A stretch of 59,501 bases of DNA from Oscillospiraceae bacterium (lineage in GTDB: Bacteria; Bacillota_A; Clostridia; Oscillospirales; JAAYXM01). The stretch spans positions 1 through 59,501 of the forward strand of contig JAFXJK010000033.1 in assembly GCA_017532355.1 (NCBI GenBank), given 5' to 3'. Positions 42,942-51,061 of the stretch are shown here, one piece after another. Positions within the stretch are counted from its first letter, which is position 1, and each line of letters begins with the position of its first letter. The notes beneath the pieces are model-generated. The model saw only the letters and a list, made by a program, of their open reading frames with translations, searched no databases and was not told the DNA's origin. Position numbers and translations under genes: made by a program.

Positions 42942-43948
42942 CCGATCTCACCTGCCGCAATGCGCGCCACAAGCTGCGAAATTTCTTCCCAGCCTGCGCC
43001 GTACTTGAGACGGCCGTCCGCCGTTGTACAAAGCTTTATACATGCCGATATATCTGACTTTTTCATTGCGTTTGCCGCAGACATAAGGCTTCTCGCAGGA
43101 TAGTCGCTCCGCATCTCGAAATACTCCATAATCTCGCGCTTGCCGCCGCCTTTTTCGATAATAAGCTTTGCTGCATACATTCTTCGGAACTGACGTGCAA
43201 TGAGAGCAAGCGTAGGTATCGGCTCTTCGTTCTGAGCCTCGAGCTCTGCTATTACACTGAGAGCACGGTCATACTTTTTCTCCGCGATTGCGTTTACGAC
43301 ATCAAAGACAACCGATGTCAGATTCTTTGAAGCGACAGCTTCAATATCCTCTTTTGTTATCTCTTTCTTTTTTGCGTATGCCCCGATCTTCTCTATCTCA
43401 GGAATCAAAAGCTCCATACGCTCGCCCGAATAGAAGAGAAGATAATCTGCGGTTTCTGACCTTATCTCCTTACCAACCGCCATAAAGCGTCGCGCAACCC
43501 ACGAGAGAAGGTCTGTTTTTGACGCCGTTTCAAAGTTAACAAACTTACCGTGTTTTTCTATAACTTTATAAAGCTTTCGTCTCTTGTCAAATTTAACTTC
43601 AGGATTTGAATACACAAATACCAGAACAGAATGCTCCGGCATATCAGAAAAGAGCTTTTCTGCTTTTTCCGAGAAGTCTGCGTTTGCAGAAATTACGTCA
43701 AAATTGCGGACAATGATGATTCGGCGGTCATTCATTGCAGGATAACTTTCAACGGCATCAGAAAGCTCCGAAAATTCGGGAGCACGGTTTATGACAGTTA
43801 CGTTGAACTCGGGCATCATATCGCCAACCACGAGTTTCTGAAGTTCTCCGAGATAGCACTCACGAAGATAACCTTCTTCGCCGTAAAAAACATAGAGATT
43901 CCCTATATTTCCGCTTTTGAGTTCTGCCTTGAAATCTTTTACTGTCAT
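42938..43948 (-). CDS. holA: DNA polymerase III subunit delta
   Basis: 336 residues from ATG 43948 (AGGTGG upstream); a GTG at 43957 lies on the RBS. LYVFYGEEGYLRECYLGEL is the Walker-A-like start of the clamp-loader delta fold, and DFEAVASKN-type linker DIEAVASKNLTSVVFDVVNAIAEKKYDRAL marks the central-to-C-terminal domain boundary. Subunit of the clamp loader. Begins 9 bases past the comEC stop, the common comEC-holA order. Confidence 0.93.
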   Translation of the reverse strand: MTVKDFKAELKSGNIGNLYVFYGEEGYLRECYLGELQKLVVGDMMPEFNVTVINRAPEFSELSDAVESYPAMNDRRIIIVRNFDVISANADFSEKAEKLFSDMPEHSVLVFVYSNPEVKFDKRRKLYKVIEKHGKFVNFETASKTDLLSWVARRFMAVGKEIRSETADYLLFYSGERMELLIPEIEKIGAYAKKKEITKEDIEAVASKNLTSVVFDVVNAIAEKKYDRALSVIAELEAQNEEPIPTLALIARQFRRMYAAKLIIEKGGGKREIMEYFEMRSDYPARSLMSAANAMKKSDISACIKLCTTADGRLKYGAGWEEISQLVARIAAGEIG

Positions 43949-43957
43949 TATTTCCAC

Positions 43958-46201
43958 CTACCTTGAATAAAAGGTTAAAGTACCCTCAATATCTGTTCTG
44001 TGCACTTCGGAGCCAAGCTTTTCGATACGTGAAAGAGTTGCCTCGTTCGGGTGACCGTAAGAGTTTCCCTCGCCAACCGAAATCAGACAAAGCTCAGGCA
44101 GGGCCTTGTTCAGAAGAGCCTGCGATGAGGATGTCTTTGAACCGTGATGGCCGACAATGTAGCTCTCGCAATCCGGAACTCTGTCAAGAATATGCCGCTC
44201 AAGCTTATCCGGAAGATCTCCCGTAACGAGAAGCTCATAGTCCCCGTCGCGAACTATTACAACAAGTCCGTTTTCGTTCTCATCCTTGCCTTCCGGAAGC
44301 GTCAAAATCGACACCTCCATATCCGAAAGTGCAAACGTCATATCTTTTTCAACAAACACTGTGCCATTTTCTCCCTGCACCCCCGAAACACGGATAAACG
44401 TCGCATTGTTTTTATCAGAAGCCGGCATATACACCGTCTTTGTGTCAATCGTTTCAATCAGATACTGCGCTCCGTTTGCATGGTCTGCATGACCGTGCGT
44501 CAGAATGAGTGCATCAATATCAGCGATACCGCGTGAGAGAAGATGCGATATTGCAACATTTTCCGCATCGCCTTCACCTCCGCAGTCAATAATAACGCAC
44601 TCGTCACCGCAAGTTGCAACAACGCACTGTCCTTGCCCTACGTCAAGAACGTCAAATCGTACGCCCTCACGCTCTTCCTCCGAAAAAGCAAGCCTGAGCG
44701 TCGGGACAGTTATAAGCACAACGAGCGCAATAACAACTGCGAACCATCTTCTGATTTTCTTCCTTCCTGCAAGAATCGCATATACTGCAACAAAGCAGAG
44801 AAACGCGACCGTAAGGATTACCAACGTATCCCCCGTAAACATTTCTGCAAAGGAGATATTTGAAAGCGTTTTAATAATCTTTGTCACAAAATCCACAAGC
44901 ATATCCAACACAACTGCAGCTCCTTTGGCAATCGGTAAACATATAAACGAGAGAAGTATTACTGTAAATGCACCCATAAATATCAGCATTACAGCGAAGT
45001 TGAGCAAAGTATTAGACAACGGTGCTATAACTGAAAACGAATTAAACAAATATGCACTGATTGGTGTTGTAAAAAGCATTGCCGCTATCGTTACAGACAA
45101 CACCGCTATAAACGACAGAAACAGCTTCTTCAAAATTCCTGACAACTTCTTTCCAATGTGCAAAAAGCCGTCAAACAGAGGTTTATACAAAAGCACTATG
45201 CCGAGCGTTGCCGAAAAAGACAATAAAAATCCTACGTCCGTAACGCAATAAGGATTTACAAAGGCAAGGACAAACGCCGCAAAAGAAAGCGATGTCAGCG
45301 AGTCATACTCGCGCTTCGCGACGCTTGAGGCAAGCACAAGCGACTGCATAATAACTGCGCGAAGTGCCGATTGCGATGCACCGACCACAAAAGCAAAAAT
45401 GAACATCGGCGGAATCGCAAGAAGCTTTAAATACCTGTTCTTCGTAAACAACAGGACAAAAGCAACAAGAAAGGAAATGTGCATCCCCGATACCGAAACT
45501 ATATGCGAAAGTCCCGTACGACGAAGATCCTCTGTAAAATCATCCGATAAGTCGCCAGTGTCACCGAGAATGAGCGACTTTACAAGTGCAGACGAAGAGC
45601 CATCAAAAAGGACATCTATTCTTTCCTTCGTGTACTGAGAAAGATACTGTGGCAGAAATCTCAGCTTCGCATTTGAAACCCTTCCGGAAAGCTCAACATC
45701 ATCAGTGTATGCACGCGCATCAATGTATCTCGACTTATAATACGTCTTTTCCGCGAAACCGTCTCTGTTTTCATATTCATAAACCGTTGCGCGGAAGTTG
45801 ACTATATCACCGGGAGTTAGCATTTCATTCAATTCAGTCGAATAAACTATCAGCCTTACATCAGGCTCGCCCGAAATCTTCACACGAAACGATGCGCCTC
45901 CGGTTGAAGTTTCTTCAACAAAAGAAACCACCGTACCGCTCAGATACACCTCACGCTCGAGAAACCTCGGCTCAATCTTATCGTTTGAAAAGTAAATGCT
46001 CTGCCAGATAATTGAAAACGCAATTCCTATGACAACGAGAGCAGCCGAGATTCTCGCACCTTTCCTCGATAGGACGAGCACGGACAAAACAGCAAATGCG
46101 CAGATGGCAAGAGTTGCCGCAAGGAAGCTTTTGCATACTGCAGCTATAATCGCCGTGAATATGTATGATGAACAAAACCAAAATAAATATCTGTTCCGCA
46201 A
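43958..46201 (-). CDS. comEC: ComEC/Rec2 DNA internalisation protein
   Basis: 747 residues, TTG start with AAAGGA 10 bases upstream. Order: N-terminal membrane segments and OB-like domain (~60-180), the competence membrane domain (~210-490) with SGMHISFLVAFVLLFT and GASQSALRAVIMQSLVL, and a C-terminal metallo-beta-lactamase domain (~515-747) with LTHGHADHANGAQYL and VGHHGSKTSSSQALL. It forms the channel for transforming DNA, and the C-terminal nuclease degrades the other strand. Whether other competence genes exist is not visible here. Confidence 0.94.
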   Translation of the reverse strand: MRNRYLFWFCSSYIFTAIIAAVCKSFLAATLAICAFAVLSVLVLSRKGARISAALVVIGIAFSIIWQSIYFSNDKIEPRFLEREVYLSGTVVSFVEETSTGGASFRVKISGEPDVRLIVYSTELNEMLTPGDIVNFRATVYEYENRDGFAEKTYYKSRYIDARAYTDDVELSGRVSNAKLRFLPQYLSQYTKERIDVLFDGSSSALVKSLILGDTGDLSDDFTEDLRRTGLSHIVSVSGMHISFLVAFVLLFTKNRYLKLLAIPPMFIFAFVVGASQSALRAVIMQSLVLASSVAKREYDSLTSLSFAAFVLAFVNPYCVTDVGFLLSFSATLGIVLLYKPLFDGFLHIGKKLSGILKKLFLSFIAVLSVTIAAMLFTTPISAYLFNSFSVIAPLSNTLLNFAVMLIFMGAFTVILLSFICLPIAKGAAVVLDMLVDFVTKIIKTLSNISFAEMFTGDTLVILTVAFLCFVAVYAILAGRKKIRRWFAVVIALVVLITVPTLRLAFSEEEREGVRFDVLDVGQGQCVVATCGDECVIIDCGGEGDAENVAISHLLSRGIADIDALILTHGHADHANGAQYLIETIDTKTVYMPASDKNNATFIRVSGVQGENGTVFVEKDMTFALSDMEVSILTLPEGKDENENGLVVIVRDGDYELLVTGDLPDKLERHILDRVPDCESYIVGHHGSKTSSSQALLNKALPELCLISVGEGNSYGHPNEATLSRIEKLGSEVHRTDIEGTLTFYSR

Positions 46202-46225
46202 AATTCACATTCCTTTAAAAACATA

Positions 46226-46255
46226 GGTGACAAACCGCAAGAGCAGTCTGTCACC
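46226..46255 (-). terminator. Hairpin after fba
   Basis: GGTGACA and TGTCACC arms enclose a 16-base loop with a little further pairing, followed leftward by TATGTTTTTAA. A moderate terminator between fba and comEC. Confidence 0.5.
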
Positions 46256-46274
46256 CATTTTAAGCTATTTAATG

Positions 46275-47204
46275 TTAGATTTTGTCGTTAGAGCCGAGAA
46301 CGTTAACGATCTTGTGCTTTACAAGCTCCTTAATGTTTGCTCTTGCCGGTGACAAATACTGACGCGGGTCGAAGTGCTCCGGATGCTCTGCAAAGTACTG
46401 ACGGATTGTACCTGTCATTGCGAGACGGAGGTCAGAGTCGATGTTGATCTTGCAGACAGCCATAGAAGCAGCCTGACGAAGCATCTCTTCCGGAACGCCC
46501 TGTGCGCCCGGCATATTACCGCCGTTTGCGTTGATCATTTCAACGTACTGCGGAATAACGGAAGAAGCACCGTGGAGAACGATCGGGAAGTTCGGGAGGC
46601 GCTTTGAAACTTCTTCGAGGATGTCGAATCGGAGTCTCGGTGTGCCCTTGAACTTGAATGCGCCGTGGCTTGTACCGATAGCGATAGCGAGTGAGTCAAC
46701 GCCTGTGCGTGTAACGAACTCTTCTACCTCTGCCGGGTTTGTGAACTGAGCATCTTCGTCAGAAACGTTAACGTCGTCCTCGATGCCTGCGAGCTTACCA
46801 AGCTCACCTTCAACAACAACGCCGCGTGCGTGAGCGTACTCAACAACCTTCTTTGTGAGCTCGATGTTCTCTTCGAAAGAGTACTTTGAGCCGTCAATCA
46901 TAACAGATGTGAAACCGCCGTCGATGCATGACTTGCAGATGTCAAAGCTGTCGCCGTGGTCAAGGTGAACACAGATCGGAAGGTCTGTATCCTCGATAGC
47001 AGCTTCGATGAGCTTCATGAGGTATACGTGCTTAGCATACTTTCTTGCGCCAGCGGAAACCTGGAGGATAAGCGGAGAGTTAACCTCTTTAGCAGCCTCA
47101 GTGATTCCCTGAACGATTTCCATGTTGTTTACATTGAAAGCGCCGATAGCATAGCCGCCTTCATATGCTTTTTTAAACATATCGGTTGAAGTAACGAGTG
47201 GCAT
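46275..47204 (-). CDS. fba: Class II fructose-bisphosphate aldolase
   Basis: 309 residues. Zinc-site blocks CVHLDHGDSFD (~80), VVEGELGKLAGIEDDV (~140), GTSHGAFKF (~180), and VLHGASSVI (~212) are intact. Glycolysis/gluconeogenesis. Codon use is strongly restricted, as for highly expressed genes. It has its own promoter and RBS AAGGAGATG. Confidence 0.97.
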   Translation of the reverse strand: MPLVTSTDMFKKAYEGGYAIGAFNVNNMEIVQGITEAAKEVNSPLILQVSAGARKYAKHVYLMKLIEAAIEDTDLPICVHLDHGDSFDICKSCIDGGFTSVMIDGSKYSFEENIELTKKVVEYAHARGVVVEGELGKLAGIEDDVNVSDEDAQFTNPAEVEEFVTRTGVDSLAIAIGTSHGAFKFKGTPRLRFDILEEVSKRLPNFPIVLHGASSVIPQYVEMINANGGNMPGAQGVPEEMLRQAASMAVCKINIDSDLRLAMTGTIRQYFAEHPEHFDPRQYLSPARANIKELVKHKIVNVLGSNDKI

Positions 47205-47241
47205 TTTATATACATCTCCTTAAAAATTTTATACCTATGTT

Positions 47242-47269
47242 AGTTTACCACATTTTGAAAGAAAATCAA
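47242..47269 (-). promoter_or_regulatory. Promoter of fba
   Basis: On the minus strand TTGATT (47269-47264), 16-base spacer, TAAACT (47247-47242) with TGTGG before the -10. Confidence 0.55.
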
Positions 47270-47297
47270 GAGCAAATCAAGAATTTCTGCAGATTTT

Positions 47298-47753
47298 TTA
47301 CTTAATCTCTTTCTCAACTACTACAAATTCTTCTGTCTTCTTAAAATTGAGACTTTCAAAGTACTTTTGAACCTTTTCTCTGCCCTCTCTCATAAAGAGC
47401 ATACGGACAATGTGACGCGCAGAAAGCTGCTCCTCAAGGAAGTCCAACGTCTTTCTGGCATACATGTGACCTGCATCGCTGTTCTGATAGCAAATCTCGC
47501 TTATTACAAAATCAAGCGCTCCGTCGTCCCGGTTCTGGGTATTCCCCATAATGAAACCGCACGGAAGGCCATTGTTGTCCATCGTTATAAAGCCCATAAA
47601 ACCGACAGATTTCGCAATCGAGAAAAGACGCGCGTATGCGGAAGAATACGTCCAGTTCTCCTTCCACGGCTCTTTATTGGCTATACCGGCAAACATCATT
47701 GCCGCATTTTTCACGTTATCGAGATTTATCGGTATAAAACGCACATCTTTCAC
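47298..47753 (-). CDS. GNAT family N-acetyltransferase
   Basis: 151 residues, RBS GAGGTG. FIPINLDNVKNAAMMFAGI and a mid-protein GLPCGFIMGNTQNRDDGALDFVISEICY fit the GNAT fold. The acetyl-CoA loop (normally Q/RxxGxG/A) is only loosely kept as QNSDAGHMYARKTLDFLE. The C-terminus VQKYFESLNFKKTEEFVVVEKEI is the usual beta strand pair. Acceptor unknown. Monocistronic with its own promoter. Confidence 0.75.
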   Translation of the reverse strand: MKDVRFIPINLDNVKNAAMMFAGIANKEPWKENWTYSSAYARLFSIAKSVGFMGFITMDNNGLPCGFIMGNTQNRDDGALDFVISEICYQNSDAGHMYARKTLDFLEEQLSARHIVRMLFMREGREKVQKYFESLNFKKTEEFVVVEKEIK

Positions 47754-47773
47754 CTCACTTATTTGCAGCTTTT

Positions 47774-47802
47774 AGGATATCATATTTTTTGCTATTTTGC
47801 AA
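47774..47802 (-). promoter_or_regulatory. Promoter of the GNAT gene
   Basis: On the minus strand TTGCAA (47802-47797), 17-base spacer, TATCCT (47779-47774) with TG extended -10. Confidence 0.5.
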
Positions 47803-47835
47803 CATATTTTGCATTTTTTGTTATTTTTTCGAACA

Positions 47836-48687
47836 TTAACTCACCGACAGAACAATTCCGACGATGATTATGCACGCACAGGCAAGCTTTTTCAGTATAT
47901 TCTTTTCCTTGTATATAAGCTTTCCGAGGAGAATCGTAACTACTGCCGAGGACTGCTTTAAAAGCGTCATTATGGTTACCTTGCTCGACGGGTCTGCATT
48001 CGCAATAAAAACGATTCTGTCGCCGAAGATGAGAAGAAAACTCAGAACATAAACGAGCGGATTTGTGAACGTTTTCTTGAACTCAAACTTTTCTTTCTTG
48101 ATAAGGATATAGATAAAATAGAACAGAGAGAGCGTGAACATAAACCAGAACTGGAATGCGGACGAGGTTATCTGTCCCGTCGCCATTATATATTTATCAA
48201 GTATGCCCGAAATTCCGTTGAGGAAACAGCTGAGGAGAATATACCAGACATATTTGAGCTGATATCCCTCATTTGCCGCCGCCTTTCTTTGGTTTGCAAA
48301 ATACAGACCGAGGGCAACAAGCGCAAGGCTTATTATTCCTTTCAAAGTAAGACTTTCGCTCAGGAACACAACGCCAAGAAGAGTCGAAAAAATGACACGC
48401 GACATATCGCAGATGCCATATACGCTGACGGGAATTTTCCTGATTCCCTTAAAGCTCAGAAGCCACGCAAACACGAGAACCGCTGACTTTAAGCATATAA
48501 AGAAAAAGAGATATGGCGGAAACGAGAAAATATCACGTGCAAACGGCACTGACATAAGAAATCCGATAAAAGTATAACCGAAAAGCGCAGGAAGAACGCC
48601 GACACCGTTAAGAATTGATTTCTTTATCGGCTCGCGTGCACCTTTGAGTATTCCGTAAATTAAAGTAAAAACTATCCAGAGTTCCAA
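47836..48687 (-). CDS. EamA/DMT superfamily permease
   Basis: 283 residues from TTG 48687 (GGGGGAA about 6 bases upstream); the frame extends to a TTG at 48714 that lies before the RBS. About ten membrane segments in two EamA-like halves (IVFTLIYGILKGAREP to GLYFANQRKA; YVWYILLSCFLNGISGILDK to CACIIIVGIVLSVS). Likely exports or imports a small metabolite; substrate unknown. Own promoter between the upstream terminator and the gene. Confidence 0.82.
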   Translation of the reverse strand: MELWIVFTLIYGILKGAREPIKKSILNGVGVLPALFGYTFIGFLMSVPFARDIFSFPPYLFFFICLKSAVLVFAWLLSFKGIRKIPVSVYGICDMSRVIFSTLLGVVFLSESLTLKGIISLALVALGLYFANQRKAAANEGYQLKYVWYILLSCFLNGISGILDKYIMATGQITSSAFQFWFMFTLSLFYFIYILIKKEKFEFKKTFTNPLVYVLSFLLIFGDRIVFIANADPSSKVTIMTLLKQSSAVVTILLGKLIYKEKNILKKLACACIIIVGIVLSVS

Positions 48688-48720
48688 AAAAATTCCCCCA
48701 ACATTTTTTGACAAATATAT

Positions 48721-48749
48721 ATTTTATCACTGCTTCATAAAATATTCAA
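48721..48749 (-). promoter_or_regulatory. Promoter of the EamA permease gene
   Basis: On the minus strand TTGAAT (48749-48744), 17-base spacer, TAAAAT (48726-48721). The -35 touches the base of the upstream terminator stem. Confidence 0.6.
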
Positions 48750-48773
48750 CCCCTTGCCGTACGGCAAGGGGTT
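48748..48773 (-). terminator. Terminator of the CE15/uronate operon
   Basis: Perfect palindrome AACCCCTTGCCG-TA-style stem (arms 48748-48760 and 48761-48773). A T run follows on the plus strand; the minus-strand tail is TTGAATATTTT. It lies directly after the CE15-like gene stop. Confidence 0.7.
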
Positions 48774-48779
48774 TTCATT

Positions 48780-49853
48780 TTACTTAAACTGTTTGTCTGC
48801 AAAGTCGAGGAACATCCGCCAATCGTATTTTTCGATAGCGTGGTCACCTGTTTTTCTGTGGTATCCGATTGTTCCCTCGTGATATGCGAAATTTTCTTTC
48901 ACTTCATCATCAACAACCACACCGCGCTTGCCGTAAAGCTCGTAAACTTCACTCGCAAGACGGCACGAAAGAAGCTCTGCATTCGGGTCTGACCACTCAT
49001 CGTTTGACGCGCTCGCAACATAGAGCGGACGCGGCGCGATAAGCGCAAGCAGCATATGCTGGTCAACCGGAAGCATATCCTCATCGTCGTTGTATTTTCT
49101 GTAATTATCGCAGAACCAATTTGTTTTGTCATTTATAAACTCAAGATGCTCGCCCGTCTTTCCGCGGAGAAAAGCCGCACCAGTGCAACCTGAATCGTTT
49201 GAAATTGCCATTGCATAGCGCAAATCGCTTGCCGCCGCCCAAAGAGCGGTCTTACCGCTTCTTGAATGACCTACGGAAATAATCTTGTTCGGGTCTATAT
49301 CCTTATCCGTTACGAGATAATCTACAACACGGCTTGTGCTCCACGCCCACGCCGAGATTATCGACCATGAATCAGAACGGCGCTCTCCGTCAAGCACATC
49401 AAAGATTGCACCTTTGTAAACCTCTCCCGGGAAGAAGTCCGGACAGATTCTGCTTGTTTTCATCGTTGCAATGGCGTATCCGCGCTTTACGATTTCGGAA
49501 ACGGGAACTATCTCAAAATCAAAGGCGTTGTCAACATCTGTATTGCGCTCTTCAAACTCGTGCATTATCATAACGAAAACAGGAAGCTTTTCCTTGTTAT
49601 TCTGCGGAAGAAAAATATCTGCCCCGATTTCGTACCCCGAGAAGGTTATGGAAATCTTCTTCTGAAGAATCCCCTCTTCCCTCTCTATCTCCTTTACGGA
49701 AAACGCAAGGTCTTTCGGTCTCGTTATCGGAGGCACACCGTAAACGTAATGCTCGAAAAGCGAGAAAATCTCGTCGCGACGATGCTTTTCCCAAGCTTTT
49801 ACATCTTTTATTTCGTGTCCCGAAAGGGACGTCATAATCTGCGGAAAAATCAT
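48780..49853 (-). CDS. CE15-like glucuronoyl (4-O-methyl-glucuronoyl methyl) esterase
   Basis: 357 residues from ATG 49853 (AAAGG 8 bases upstream); a GTG at 49862 is less likely. Alpha/beta hydrolase: ISVGHSRSGKTALWAA holds the nucleophile Ser in the family's G-x-S-R-x-G-K context, SNDSGCTGAAFLRGKTGE follows as in CE15, and TGDHAIEKYDWRMFLDF gives the catalytic-type His and the C-terminal Trp/Phe block. CE15 enzymes cut the ester between lignin alcohols and glucuronic acid on xylan. No signal peptide is visible, so it would act inside the cell on imported glucuronosides, which is unusual for the family. Last gene of a long operon with uxaC. Confidence 0.82.
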   Translation of the reverse strand: MIFPQIMTSLSGHEIKDVKAWEKHRRDEIFSLFEHYVYGVPPITRPKDLAFSVKEIEREEGILQKKISITFSGYEIGADIFLPQNNKEKLPVFVMIMHEFEERNTDVDNAFDFEIVPVSEIVKRGYAIATMKTSRICPDFFPGEVYKGAIFDVLDGERRSDSWSIISAWAWSTSRVVDYLVTDKDIDPNKIISVGHSRSGKTALWAAASDLRYAMAISNDSGCTGAAFLRGKTGEHLEFINDKTNWFCDNYRKYNDDEDMLPVDQHMLLALIAPRPLYVASASNDEWSDPNAELLSCRLASEVYELYGKRGVVVDDEVKENFAYHEGTIGYHRKTGDHAIEKYDWRMFLDFADKQFK

Positions 49854-49868
49854 TGATAACACCTTTCT

Positions 49869-51044
49869 TTAAAACGGAACCTTCTGCAATGCTCTGATTC
49901 TTTCTTTTTCTGCCTCAAACTCATCGAGGCGGTTTGTCGTCAGAATCGCAAAGAAGTTTCGCATAAGCTCTGCGTGGCTTTCACAAGAGAATGCGTTTTT
50001 TGTAAAGAGCATAAGCTCTCCGTCATACGTCATATCTCCGCCGTTTTCGGCAAGAAATCCGTTCTTTATCTCCTTCATATAGAGAAGGCTCCAGGCATAT
50101 TCAAGCCTCTTATAGTCGCTCTCGGATGTGTCACTTATGATTTTACAAAGCTCTTTGAGGTATGTATCAAACGCTGCCTTTTCATCCCCACGAAGAACCT
50201 TGAACCACTCGCCGAAATTTGCAAACTCATACGGAATCGGAGCGAATGAAACTAAGCCGTTCTCATCTATCGTGATGGATGACATATATCCGAGATTCCA
50301 AAGCTCGCGCTTATCGTTTCGCTTCGTCATAAAGAAGTTGCCCATACTGTATGCAATCGGTTTTTCCATATAAATTTCATAGCCCTGTGGCGTATGCGGA
50401 TGAGAAATGACCACACCGTCGGCACCCGACTCGATAAGGTGGTACGAAAGCTTCTTTACTCCCGAGCGCGGAAACGGACATGTTTCGTTTCCTGCGTGGA
50501 GAAGGACAAACACATAGTCGGCCTCCTCTTTTTCTTTTCGCACGAGGTTTCCGTTTGCATAAAAGTCAATCGGAGCAAAACCGAAGGTTTCCTCACCTGC
50601 CGCGGTAAACTCATTTTCTGCAAAATTGAAAACGGAGATTTTCTTGCCCTTTATCTGCACCCTGAGCGGCTCGTTTGCCGCTTTGAGGGTTTCGCCGCAA
50701 CCAAAAGTTTTTATTCCCGCTTCACGGATGCGTGAAATTGACTTAAGCCCAATCTCGCGCCCCTGGTCGCAGACATGGTTATTGGCAAGCGCACCTGCCG
50801 AAAAACCCATCTTGCGAAGGAGTGTGAGCGCTCTTACCGGAGAAGAAAGCGCAGGACCCGATTTTTTCACGGGAGCGAGCTCTTCCGTAAAAACGGTTTC
50901 GACATTGACAACGGATAAGTCATGTTCACGCACTATTTCCGCAATGGGAGATGCGACATCGGCGATTGTTTTATCGTCCAATTTGTTCACACCTGCGCCG
51001 CGAATGCAGAAATCTCCTGCAAAAAGAAGCTTAATTGTTTCCAT
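49869..51044 (-). CDS. CapA/poly-gamma-glutamate-synthesis-like metallophosphatase fold protein
   Basis: 391 residues. Conserved PGA_cap blocks: LLFAGDFCIRG (~6), VVNVETVFTEE (~45), LANNHVCDQG (~84), VFVLLHAGNE (~178), VISHPHTPQGYE (~215) and YSMGNFFM (~237). These are the metal-binding positions of the calcineurin-like/CapA fold. No membrane anchor or signal peptide, unlike CapA in capsule operons. Lies 15 bases from the CE15-like gene and 17 from the 590-residue gene, inside a uronate operon. Its job there is unknown; a hydrolase on a sugar-derived metabolite is a possibility. Confidence 0.82.
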   Translation of the reverse strand: METIKLLFAGDFCIRGAGVNKLDDKTIADVASPIAEIVREHDLSVVNVETVFTEELAPVKKSGPALSSPVRALTLLRKMGFSAGALANNHVCDQGREIGLKSISRIREAGIKTFGCGETLKAANEPLRVQIKGKKISVFNFAENEFTAAGEETFGFAPIDFYANGNLVRKEKEEADYVFVLLHAGNETCPFPRSGVKKLSYHLIESGADGVVISHPHTPQGYEIYMEKPIAYSMGNFFMTKRNDKRELWNLGYMSSITIDENGLVSFAPIPYEFANFGEWFKVLRGDEKAAFDTYLKELCKIISDTSESDYKRLEYAWSLLYMKEIKNGFLAENGGDMTYDGELMLFTKNAFSCESHAELMRNFFAILTTNRLDEFEAEKERIRALQKVPF

Positions 51045-51061
51045 TTACTTAAACCCCAAAA

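Noticed and set aside
44505..45251. 248-codon open frame opposite comEC
   Set aside because: Ser/Thr/Asn-rich shadow of the hydrophobic comEC membrane domain.
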